Part shown: positions 52,119 to 60,555 of the stretch, one piece after another
How the letters are laid out: the number at the start of each line of letters is the position of its first letter
Position numbering within the stretch: the first letter of the stretch is position 1
Assembly (NCBI RefSeq): GCF_004363305.1
Contig: NZ_SNZA01000001.1
Coordinates: 460,902 to 524,901 of the forward strand
Direction of reading: 5' to 3'
From: Marinomonas communis
GTDB lineage: Bacteria; Pseudomonadota; Gammaproteobacteria; Pseudomonadales; Marinomonadaceae
DNA: 64,000 bases
The notes under the pieces: model-generated
The model's input: the letters and a program-made list of their open reading frames with translations, nothing else
Told to the model about the DNA's origin: nothing
Databases searched by the model: none
Position numbers and translations under genes: made by a program

Positions 52119-53285
52119 TTATGATTTTTTAAGATTTTGAATAAGAAGCACCGTTAAACCAAAACAGATTCCCCAGAAAGCTGAGGCCACACCAAAAAAT
52201 GATACGCCTGAAACGGTAGTTAAGAACGTAATGAGTGCTGGTTCGCGATAGCGCTCTTCATCAAAAGCCGCTTTCAGATTTGCTGAAATGGTCCCCAACA
52301 AAGCAATGCCTGCAAGCGCAGCGATCATCGTCTTAGGAAAAACAGCAAATAAACCAACCACTGTTGCCCCAGCCAACCCTGCCAATGCATAAAACACCCC
52401 TGCAGATAACCCAGCAATATAGCGTTTTGAAGGATCCTTATGGCACTCCTCACCACTACAGATAGCCGCAGTAATAGCGGCTAAATTGAACGCAAACCCA
52501 CCAAATGGTGCTAACAGTACGGTCGTTACCCCCGTCCAAGAGATAATATTTGATACGGGGGTTTCATATTTACTGGCTCTCATCACAGCAACACCAGGAA
52601 TGTTTTGGGACGTCAGCGTCACTATGAAAAGGGGCACACCCACACCTAAAATCAACGAAGTGTTCCACTCAGGTGCCACAAAACTCATACTGCCAATTGA
52701 TAAGGGAATACCACTAAAAGCGGCATGCGGCTGCAATAAAACCATGACAACGCCCGCTATCAATACCATGATGACAGCATAACGCGGCAGCACCACTTTA
52801 CAGGCTAAGTAAGCCACAATCATCACTGCAACAATAAGTGGATCAGTTTCTAGTGATGTGAAAATCGCCACACCAAAATTAAACAACACACCGACTAACA
52901 TAGCGCAAGCGACAGGCAATGGAATCCATCGCATTAAACGGTCAAACAAGCCGGATATACCCAACAAAAGCATCAGTCCACCGGCAAATATAAACAAACC
53001 AATGGCTTCAGCATAGCTTGCCCCAGTCAAGCTAGTTGCCAACAACGCGGCTCCAGGGGTTGACCATGCAGTGATAACAGGAGACTTATACCACATTGAT
53101 AAGAAAAAGCAGGTTGCCCCCATGCCTAAGCCTAGGGCCATGATCCATGATACTTTCAGAGCTTCACTAGCACCGGCCATATCCGCTGCCTGAAATACAA
53201 TCGCCACCGAGCTGGCAAAGCCGATTAATACCGCTACAAATCCTGCAGCAACAGCACTCAAGCTAATATCTTTTAAAACATTCAT
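52119..53285 (-). CDS. BenE-type benzoate/H+ symporter family transporter
   Basis: The 388-residue membrane protein has about 12 hydrophobic helices and matches the BenE/YdcO family: AWSTPGAALLATSLTGASYA in the N-terminal half, QNIPGVAVMRASKYETPVSN and LAPFGGFAFNLAAITAAICS later on. BenE imports benzoate with protons in Acinetobacter, but most members have unknown cargo. No benzoate degradation gene is present, so the true substrate may differ. The ATG at 53285 has ggag upstream; the operator palindrome lies 34-67 bases upstream. Confidence 0.85.
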   Translation of the reverse strand: MNVLKDISLSAVAAGFVAVLIGFASSVAIVFQAADMAGASEALKVSWIMALGLGMGATCFFLSMWYKSPVITAWSTPGAALLATSLTGASYAEAIGLFIFAGGLMLLLGISGLFDRLMRWIPLPVACAMLVGVLFNFGVAIFTSLETDPLIVAVMIVAYLACKVVLPRYAVIMVLIAGVVMVLLQPHAAFSGIPLSIGSMSFVAPEWNTSLILGVGVPLFIVTLTSQNIPGVAVMRASKYETPVSNIISWTGVTTVLLAPFGGFAFNLAAITAAICSGEECHKDPSKRYIAGLSAGVFYALAGLAGATVVGLFAVFPKTMIAALAGIALLGTISANLKAAFDEERYREPALITFLTTVSGVSFFGVASAFWGICFGLTVLLIQNLKKS

Positions 53286-53318
53286 TGATTAGTTCTCCTT
53301 ACTTGTGGAGAACATAGC

Positions 53319-53352
53319 ACAAATATAAAAATGTATACATTTTTATATTTGT
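53319..53352. promoter_or_regulatory. Perfect 34-bp palindrome, probable GntR operator
   Basis: The 17-base half acaaatataaaaatgta is followed directly by its exact reverse complement. The centre is atgtatacat, which agrees with the T-GTATAC-A type core of FCD-family GntR operators. It lies upstream of the BenE-type transporter-regulator operon and just past the ZIP gene stop. Confidence 0.8.
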
Positions 53353-53359
53353 ATCGATT

Positions 53360-54073
53360 TTAATGCTGCATCATAAAACCCACTAATCCCAATACAAACC
53401 CAAGTACTGCACCAAATGGCGGAGCCCAATGTTTCTCAAGCTTAACTTGAGGAGCAATATCCTGAAAAACTGCATACATAATACCGCCTGCTGCCACCAA
53501 CATAATGCCGGCAACAAGCTCCTCAAACCTCGCCAACCAAAAATATGCGATTAAAGCTGAAACAGGCCCCATCAAAGCCAATAGCAAAAACAGCCACAAA
53601 ATACGTTTATCAGACAAACGTCCAGATTCCCTTAACTCACGGAACGCATTAAAACCTTCTGGTAAGTTTTGCATGGCAATGAGGGTCGCCAATAAAAATG
53701 AGGAGCCTTTTCCAAGGGCTAATGAAGCACCAAGGGCGATTGATTCAGGTATAAAGTCCGATAGCATAGCAATGAGCTGGCCTGCCGCACTTTTGTGTTG
53801 ATATAGATAGCGGTCAATACACATGAAAAGCAATCCACCCGCTAAAAACAAACCAGCACTGACCGCAACAGAAAATGGCACAATACCTTCTGGCACTAAC
53901 ACCAAAGCAATCGCTGAAAGCAGAGCGCCACCACCAAAAGCCGTTACACTGTGTCTTAACTCTTCATTTAGCCAATTCGGTCTTATCGCATCTATTGTGG
54001 CCAGACAGCCTCCTAATGGCATAGCCAAACCAGCACCAAGTGTAAGCAGCAAGATATAGATCCATTCCGGCAC
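53360..54073 (-). CDS. ZIP family metal transporter
   Basis: The 237-residue inner membrane protein has the ZIP fold with eight predicted helices, the helix IV/V metal site LSDFIPESIALGASLALGKG and MQNLPEGFNAFRELRE (His is replaced by Gln-Asn-Leu-Pro-Glu, Asn-Glu retained). ZIP proteins import zinc or other divalent metals into the cytosol. A longer frame begins with ATG at 54106, but that ATG sits in the loop of the terminator hairpin at 54096-54117. A GTG at 54073 with aagga upstream is better, giving MPEWIYILLLTLGAGLAMP. No zinc-uptake regulator site was recognised. Confidence 0.8.
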   Translation of the reverse strand: MPEWIYILLLTLGAGLAMPLGGCLATIDAIRPNWLNEELRHSVTAFGGGALLSAIALVLVPEGIVPFSVAVSAGLFLAGGLLFMCIDRYLYQHKSAAGQLIAMLSDFIPESIALGASLALGKGSSFLLATLIAMQNLPEGFNAFRELRESGRLSDKRILWLFLLLALMGPVSALIAYFWLARFEELVAGIMLVAAGGIMYAVFQDIAPQVKLEKHWAPPFGAVLGFVLGLVGFMMQH

Positions 54074-54095
54074 ATTGAATTCCTTGTAAAACGAG

Positions 54096-54117
54096 AACAC
54101 CGCCATTTGGCGGTGTT
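54096..54117 (-). terminator. Terminator hairpin after ehuA
   Basis: aacaccgcca and tggcggtgtt form a perfect 10-bp stem with a two-base gap. On the minus strand it is followed by ctcgtttt. It lies about 30 bases beyond the ehuA stop and upstream of the ZIP gene start, so it should end the ehu transcript. Confidence 0.7.
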
Positions 54118-54147
54118 AGGGTTAATATTCAGCTTAATAATAACTTT

Positions 54148-54921
54148 CTATTGACTCATGTAGGCATTCAGAAATGCCTGTGTTCTTGTCTCTTTAGGCG
54201 CCGTAAAAATTTGTTCAGGTTCACCCTCTTCTACAATAGCACCCTGATCAAAAAAGCACACTCTGTCGCTTATTTCACGAGCAAAGTACATTTCATGGGT
54301 CACGAGAAGCATTGTAAAACTATGCTTCTTCGCTAGATTGCGAATCACATCAAGCACTTCATCGACTAATTCTGGATCAAGAGCCGACGTAATTTCATCC
54401 AAAAGCAAGATCGATGGCTGCATTGCCAAAGCTCTCGCGATACCTACCCGTTGCTTCTGACCACCAGACAATTCATTAGGATACATGTCCGCTTTATCGC
54501 TCATTCCAACTAATTCTAATAGTTCATCAGCAATCGCTTCCGCTTCCGCTTTTGTTTTACCCTGTACTCGCATCGGCGCTTCTGTAATATTGCGCTTGAC
54601 ACTCATATGCGGAAATAAATTAAAGTGCTGGAACACCATACCTAAATGGTGGCGCATTCTATGAAGGTGCTTGTTGTCAGCTGGCACCAGGCCATTGGCC
54701 GTACGTTTATGCCAAAGAGGTTCACCCGCGACATTGACCACACCACCCTCTATTCCTTCTAAAGTCATCAGAATTCGCAACAAGGTGCTTTTGCCTGAGC
54801 CGCTCGGACCTATGATGGACACAATCTCTCCATCTTCTACCGAAAAATTAAAATCTTTAAAAATGACTGTATCACCAAAACGTTTTTCAACGCCCTGAAA
54901 CTCTATTAAAGGCTGACTCAT
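54148..54921 (-). CDS. ehuA: Ectoine/hydroxyectoine-type ABC transporter ATPase EhuA
   Basis: The 257-residue ATPase belongs to the polar amino acid ABC family. Walker A is GPSGSGKSTLLRIL, the signature is LSGGQKQRVGIARAL, Walker B is LLLDEITSALDPELV. The HHLGMVFQHFNLFPHMSVKR Q-loop region is normal. It has four overlapping bases with the preceding permease stop (54918-54921), so the ATG at 54921 is preferred over the in-frame start at 54963. It is the last gene of ehuBCDA; the terminator is at 54096-54117. Confidence 0.87.
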   Translation of the reverse strand: MSQPLIEFQGVEKRFGDTVIFKDFNFSVEDGEIVSIIGPSGSGKSTLLRILMTLEGIEGGVVNVAGEPLWHKRTANGLVPADNKHLHRMRHHLGMVFQHFNLFPHMSVKRNITEAPMRVQGKTKAEAEAIADELLELVGMSDKADMYPNELSGGQKQRVGIARALAMQPSILLLDEITSALDPELVDEVLDVIRNLAKKHSFTMLLVTHEMYFAREISDRVCFFDQGAIVEEGEPEQIFTAPKETRTQAFLNAYMSQ

Positions 54922-55595
54922 TTTAGCGTTATTCCTTCTTTCGGAAAGCGTCTTTCGACACAATGGATACCGTATGCGGCTATCAGACTAAACAATAAAT
55001 ACAACACGCCAACTAACGTGAAAGGCTCAAGATATCTAAAGTTTTCAGAGCCAATAATTTTTGCAACTTGAAGCATTTCTAGCAAAGTGATGGCTGAAAG
55101 CTGGGGAGTTTCCTTAAACATTGCAATGATATAATTGCCAGTTGCAGGAATCATTGGCCTTAAAGCTTGAGGTAAAACGATATCCTTATAGGTATCGAAT
55201 ACACTTAAGTTTAATGCCCTAGAAGCTTCCCACTGCCCTTTTTCAACGCCATCAATGCCACTTCGGAAGACTTCTGACAGATAAGCGCCATAATGAAGCC
55301 CAAGCGCCAAAACTCCCGTTAAAAGTGGAGACATGCTGATTCCAAACTCTGGCATCACGTAGTACAGGAAGAAAATCTGCACCAGAAGCGGTGTGCTTCG
55401 AACAAACTCAACAATCCAGTATGTTATAGAACGAACCAAAAAGAATCCGCTTCGACGCAATAAAGCGAATGACAACCCCACGACTATGGCTAGACAACTG
55501 CCCAACAAAGTAGCCAAAAGTGTTACTTTAGCAGCCTCTAAAATCGTCGGCATAACCTCAAACGTGAATTGCCAATCCCAATCAAATCCATTCAT
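54918..55595 (-). CDS. ehuD: Ectoine-type ABC transporter permease EhuD
   Basis: The 225-residue permease has five membrane helices and the His/Glu/Gln-permease loop with EAS-like ERGQWEASRALNLSVFDTYK (here EKGQWEASRALNLSV) and an inner-membrane QALRPMIPATGNYIIAMFKE. It is the second permease of the pair, starting on a four-base overlap with ehuC and ending with a four-base overlap with ehuA. Confidence 0.85.
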   Translation of the reverse strand: MNGFDWDWQFTFEVMPTILEAAKVTLLATLLGSCLAIVVGLSFALLRRSGFFLVRSITYWIVEFVRSTPLLVQIFFLYYVMPEFGISMSPLLTGVLALGLHYGAYLSEVFRSGIDGVEKGQWEASRALNLSVFDTYKDIVLPQALRPMIPATGNYIIAMFKETPQLSAITLLEMLQVAKIIGSENFRYLEPFTLVGVLYLLFSLIAAYGIHCVERRFPKEGITLK

Positions 55596-56254
55596 TGGCC
55601 CAACCCTCCACGACCTAAACCTCGGCTCAGTTTTTTCTCCAACACTCTAAACCCAATTGCTAAAACTTGAGCAAATAGGAAATAAAGAACCAAGACAACA
55701 GCAAAAATTTCTGTCACTTGAAGTGTCATATCCGCTAAAGCTTTTGCTCGATAAGTTAGGTCTGCGATGGTAATCAACGAAACTAACGACGTTGCTTTCA
55801 CAAGTTCAATCGCTAAGTTGCCAAACGGGGGAATCATATTGACTAATGCTTGAGGCATTAAAATTCGCCACAATCGTTGGGTTGAACTGAAATTTAGCGC
55901 GACGGCCGCTTCATACTGACCTTTCGGCACGGATGCCATGGCACCACGAACAACCTCTGTACCATAGGCGCCAATATTTAGACCTAAAGCGACCACACCT
56001 GCGGTCATTGCATCAAATGAAAAGCCAAAGAACGGCAATACAAAATAGATCCAGTACAGCTGGATCAAGGCAGATGTGCCTCGAAAGAACTCTATGTAGA
56101 TAATTGCAAGATATTTAATCGGCTTGGGGGCATAAAGCCTTAACATACCAAAACCAAACGCCATCACTGCAGCTAAGGGTAAAGCTAAGGCCACAATTTT
56201 AAGTGTGACCAAGGCCCCCTCGAGCAGGATAGAGATAATTTCGCCAAACGGCAT
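55592..56254 (-). CDS. ehuC: Ectoine-type ABC transporter permease EhuC
   Basis: The 220-residue permease has five membrane helices and the loop PKGQYEAAVALNFSSTQRLW and PQALVNMIPPFGNLAIELVK. Together with EhuD it forms the channel. It starts 19 bases downstream of the binding protein, with aggag just before the ATG at 56254. Confidence 0.85.
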   Translation of the reverse strand: MPFGEIISILLEGALVTLKIVALALPLAAVMAFGFGMLRLYAPKPIKYLAIIYIEFFRGTSALIQLYWIYFVLPFFGFSFDAMTAGVVALGLNIGAYGTEVVRGAMASVPKGQYEAAVALNFSSTQRLWRILMPQALVNMIPPFGNLAIELVKATSLVSLITIADLTYRAKALADMTLQVTEIFAVVLVLYFLFAQVLAIGFRVLEKKLSRGLGRGGLGQ

Positions 56255-56273
56255 TTCTCTCTCCTACTCTATT

Positions 56274-57119
56274 TTATTGCTGGCACAATGTTTCAGCGGT
56301 TGCCGAGCCCGGCAGGGTATGTTCACCAAAACCGTACTCTTTTACCATCGCAATATGCTCAGGTGTTGCAATAAAGCTTTTTAGCTCTTTATTGAATGCA
56401 TCTCTTAGGGACTCATCACCGGGCCTAAAACCAAATGCTCCGTAACCTTTGATAGCTTTTCCATCAATCACTAAATCTTCAAAGGGTTGCGCTAGAGTCA
56501 CTCGATCATCTTTTTGGGCGAGTGTTGCCATTGTAAGAGCCGTGCCCGCTAATGCATCGATGCGTCCAGCCTTTAGTGCTGCAACACCAGATGGATAATC
56601 TGGCAAAGTGACAATCTTACTCATTTCAATGCCGTAATCTTTGGCATAACCGTATTCAACAGCCCCCGACATCACGCCCATTTTTACATCCTGCTGATGT
56701 ACATCTTCGTAACCATGAAGATTTTTTGGATTACCATTTTTAACCAAAAAACCCTCACCAATGCTGTAAGTTGGGTTCGAGAACAATACTTGCTGACAAC
56801 GTTTTGGGGTGATGTACATACCTGCGGCGATGACATCAAAACGACCAGCTTTCAAACCTGGAATGAGTGCGCCAAACTCAGTTACCACAACATTGACGTC
56901 TTTAACACCCAAAGACTCTAAAACGTGAACAGCTATACTTGGTGACTCACCAGCAGGATCCCCAGCTGGGGTCGTGTAGCCATAAGGCACTTCATTAGCA
57001 ACACCTATTGTCACTTCCCCACTCTCTTGAATATCTTCAAGTGTGCCTGCGTTAACACTTAAACTCGCTGCACAGACTGCAAGTGCGACCATACTACGAT
57101 TTAATTTAGTCATGCTCAT
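56274..57119 (-). CDS. ehuB: Ectoine/hydroxyectoine-type periplasmic binding protein EhuB
   Basis: The 281-residue protein has a Sec signal peptide (cleavage after SVNA) and an SBP family-3 fold. Blocks such as GVANEVPYGYTTPAGDPAGE, TEFGALIPGLKAGRFDVIAA and GMYITPKRCQQVLFSNPTYS closely follow the EhuB proteins of rhizobia that bind ectoine and hydroxyectoine. The identification rests on remembered EhuB sequences and would need a search to be certain. The ATG has aggag five bases upstream. No ectoine degradation genes (doeA, doeB) are here, so the compound could be used as an osmoprotectant. Confidence 0.85.
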   Translation of the reverse strand: MSMTKLNRSMVALAVCAASLSVNAGTLEDIQESGEVTIGVANEVPYGYTTPAGDPAGESPSIAVHVLESLGVKDVNVVVTEFGALIPGLKAGRFDVIAAGMYITPKRCQQVLFSNPTYSIGEGFLVKNGNPKNLHGYEDVHQQDVKMGVMSGAVEYGYAKDYGIEMSKIVTLPDYPSGVAALKAGRIDALAGTALTMATLAQKDDRVTLAQPFEDLVIDGKAIKGYGAFGFRPGDESLRDAFNKELKSFIATPEHIAMVKEYGFGEHTLPGSATAETLCQQ

Positions 57120-57491
57120 TGCTTCTCCTAATGATTAGAGTTCAAAATTGTGTCCTAAACCATCGTAAAGAATTGCTAAAAAACATTCAAACAAATTACA
57201 TGTCTAAATATTTTAAATCTAAGTATTTGATCATTCTGAATTTAAAGACATTTAATATTATATTATATATTTCAATATCTTATTGTGTTCTATTTAGATG
57301 TTGGAATATTTTATAACTAATCTTACCTTTCAATTATGAATCTGCATTCACCTCAATTGATAAACGCCTCTAAGCACTTTTAAGCTACCAAAGTTTGCAA
57401 GTTTAGAATGGTAAAAATGACTCAAAAATCGCTTTGAATTTGACAACATTAGCCTTATTATCGCGCGATCTTTATTATTGAGCGCTAACAC
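57120..57491. other. 372-base divergent region between ehuB and the ATP-grasp gene
   Basis: Strongly A+T-rich with no ribosome-site-supported ORF (a 65-codon frame from 57119 is a shadow). It must carry the ehu promoter and the ATP-grasp promoter. ttgaca at 57440-57445 is a possible -35 for the ATP-grasp gene, but no well-spaced -10 was found. Confidence 0.5.
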
Positions 57492-58286
57492 GTGAAAATT
57501 GTTTCTTTTGATGCTTTAAGATCCCTTCATCTACCCAATGTGCAATACATTAAACCCGAAAACATGTACGCGCATTTAGACGATATTCGTGCAGCAGATT
57601 GGGTGATTTTTCCTGAGTATTGGCAGCTTAACGCACTTGTACACGGGCTAAAGAAACGTATTTTTCCAAGTTTAGCATCGTATATGGTGGGCCATGATAA
57701 GGTCGAAATGACACGTACATTTATGACCATTATCCCTATGAATCATCCATATACGGAGATTGTTGCCAACACCCCATACGAAGCTGATCGGATATGGGAC
57801 ATTATGCCAACACCATTTGTCGCTAAGATCCCACGTAGCAGCATGGGCAATGGGGTGTTTCTGATAGATAACCCAATCCAATGGCGTGAATATTTAGAGA
57901 AAAGTTCTGTTATCTACGCTCAAGAATATCTCCCTATAGACAGAGATCTTCGCGTTGTATGGGTGGGAGGAAAAGTCGTGAGTGGTTATTGGCGACTACA
58001 GGCCGACAAGGGGTTTTACAATAACATCAGTCAAGGTGGGAAAGTTGAAGTTGCTCTAATTCCAAAAGAAGCACTGGATTTAGTTCATTTTGTCTCGACT
58101 TCATTAGGTATTGACCATGGTGGTTTCGATATTGCGATGGTTGGCTCAGTTCCATACTTAATCGAATTCAATCGTATCTTCGGTAACCAAGGCGTTAAAG
58201 ACCTGCAACAGAGTGTTGATGCGAACATTATCGAGTATTTAGAAAATGAACTTCCTACTGACAACATAGTTGACATGATCGGATAA
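57492..58286 (+). CDS. Small RimK-type ATP-grasp protein
   Basis: The 264-residue protein shows an ATP-grasp pattern: PTPFVAKIPRSSMGNGVFLI (ATP-binding Lys and glycine-rich loop), VIYAQEYLPIDRDLRVVWVG, and C-terminal metal-binding FDIAMVGSVPYLIEFNRIFG (Asp, Glu, Asn). It resembles RimK/YheC-type ligases that join a carboxylate to an amine. There is no fused domain, and the substrate is unknown. The start is GTG without a visible ribosome site, so translation could be leaderless or weak. It is followed by a terminator. Confidence 0.7.
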   Translation: MKIVSFDALRSLHLPNVQYIKPENMYAHLDDIRAADWVIFPEYWQLNALVHGLKKRIFPSLASYMVGHDKVEMTRTFMTIIPMNHPYTEIVANTPYEADRIWDIMPTPFVAKIPRSSMGNGVFLIDNPIQWREYLEKSSVIYAQEYLPIDRDLRVVWVGGKVVSGYWRLQADKGFYNNISQGGKVEVALIPKEALDLVHFVSTSLGIDHGGFDIAMVGSVPYLIEFNRIFGNQGVKDLQQSVDANIIEYLENELPTDNIVDMIG

Positions 58287-58312
58287 AAAAGGAGTGAATA
58301 TCACTCCTTTTT
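58285..58312 (+). terminator. Terminator after the ATP-grasp gene
   Basis: aaaaaggagtga pairs with tcactccttttt (12 bp, three-base loop), with T-run integral to the stem. It begins at the stop codon and may also end the convergent short ORF transcript on the minus strand (six T). Confidence 0.85.
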
Positions 58313-58328
58313 CGATCATTGCATTTGC

Positions 58329-58427
58329 CTATTTGTATTCAACCCAAGCTTCGCCACCCAATACAACATCTTCGATATCTTGATTGCCCGCAAAGTGCTT
58401 GGTGATTTTCTCTATAAAAGCTGCCAT
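58329..58427 (-). CDS. Short ORF, 32 residues, with strong ribosome site
   Basis: The frame starts ATG at 58427 and stops TAG at 58329. It reads MAAFIEKITKHFAGNQDIED followed by VVLGGEAWVEYK. The ribosome site aggagagagg lies 5-14 bases upstream. Between cysB (start at 59497, stop at 58523) and the ATP-grasp gene it is in the cysB direction, so it could be on the cysB transcript. A hydrophilic helix-forming protein with no signal or membrane segment. No family recognised. Confidence 0.6.
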   Translation of the reverse strand: MAAFIEKITKHFAGNQDIEDVVLGGEAWVEYK

Positions 58428-58522
58428 AAACCTCTCTCCTACGTAGTCAATAGAGACATAATACGTTTGAAAGATGACAATCAGAATTTGGTTTAAGCTA
58501 ACAGTTTCATAAAGATTTGCTA

Positions 58523-59559
<1,037 letters not shown>

Positions 59560-59609
59560 GTAAAAAAGATCTATGGTTGCCAACATTAATCTAGTAAAGA
59601 TGCGAAACA

Positions 59610-60371
59610 ATGGATTTTATTTGGTACATCATGGCAGGCCTTGGCGTGGGCTTAGCGGTAGGTATTACAGGCGTTGGAGGTGGCTCACTAATGACACCAC
59701 TCCTTTTAATGTTTGGCTTTCCACCCCACATTGCGATAGGCACAGACCTACTTTATGCAGGCATAGCTAAAAGCACAGGCGTGGTTATGCATGCAAAACG
59801 AGGCAATGTGAATTGGCGAATTATGGGGGCCATGGCCGCAGGCAGTCTACCTGCATCTTTTGTCACTGTTTGGGCATTATCACAGTTTGAGCATCCAGAG
59901 CACTATCAGCATTTGTTGACTGGTACGCTGGGGTTAATGCTCATTATCACTGCCGTTGTAATAGTATTTAGAAAGCATTTACATGGCTTTCTAAAGCTCA
60001 ACATCAATGAACAGCAAGGCTCAACTGCAATATTCTTGTGTGGACTTGTGCTTGGCGTATTCGTTACGCTCACTTCGGTAGGAGCAGGAGCGCTAGGAAC
60101 CGCTATGATGATGTTATTATTCCCGGCTATGCAAGCACGCAACGTCGTTGGTACAGACCTTGCCCATGCTGTACCTCTTACTCTTGTTGCTGGTATTGGG
60201 CATGTATTCCTAGGAAATATTGACTACAACTTATTAGCAGGACTTTTGATCGGCTCCATCCCAGCTATTTATGTTGGAACAAAAGTAGCCTCATTTGTTC
60301 CGAATAAAGTTCTTCAACCAGTACTAGCAACGGCGCTGGCCAGCTTTGGCGTAAAGTATCTTTTTTTCTAA
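59610..60371 (+). CDS. TauE/SafE family (TSUP) sulfite/sulfur-anion exporter
   Basis: The 253-residue inner membrane protein has about eight helices and the twin TSUP motifs: GVGLAVGITGVGGGSLMTPL at the N-terminus and VTLTSVGAGALGTAMMMLLF in the middle, each followed by a D-L-x-(Y/H)A motif (GTDLLYAG and GTDLAHAV). TSUP members export sulfite or import sulfate-like anions. The divergent position from cysB, near cysI, suggests sulfur metabolism. Start ATG at 59610 lacks a strong ribosome site; a shadow frame begins upstream. Confidence 0.87.
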   Translation: MDFIWYIMAGLGVGLAVGITGVGGGSLMTPLLLMFGFPPHIAIGTDLLYAGIAKSTGVVMHAKRGNVNWRIMGAMAAGSLPASFVTVWALSQFEHPEHYQHLLTGTLGLMLIITAVVIVFRKHLHGFLKLNINEQQGSTAIFLCGLVLGVFVTLTSVGAGALGTAMMMLLFPAMQARNVVGTDLAHAVPLTLVAGIGHVFLGNIDYNLLAGLLIGSIPAIYVGTKVASFVPNKVLQPVLATALASFGVKYLFF

Positions 60372-60395
60372 TCCCCGCCAAACAAGCTAATTGAG

Positions 60396-60423
60396 AAAGG
60401 CACTCATTTGAGTGCCTTTTTTT
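60396..60423 (+). terminator. Terminator after the TauE/SafE gene
   Basis: aaaggcactca / tgagtgccttt with a two-base gap, followed by a run of T to 60423; it begins 24 bases past the stop. Confidence 0.88.
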
Positions 60424-60555
60424 ATTTCAAACACATTTTTTAGCATTTTTATTTATAAAGCCCCTTCATTCTTACTTTGAAAACCTGTAATGTACCTAAC
60501 ACATAAAAAAACAAGCAATTAAATTGCACAAAAAGTTATATTAGGAATCTTAGAG

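Noticed and set aside
57119-57316. 65-codon frame in the A+T-rich region between ehuB and the ATP-grasp gene
   Set aside because: Low-complexity, Asn/Ile/Lys/Tyr-rich translation of A+T-rich DNA, no ribosome site.
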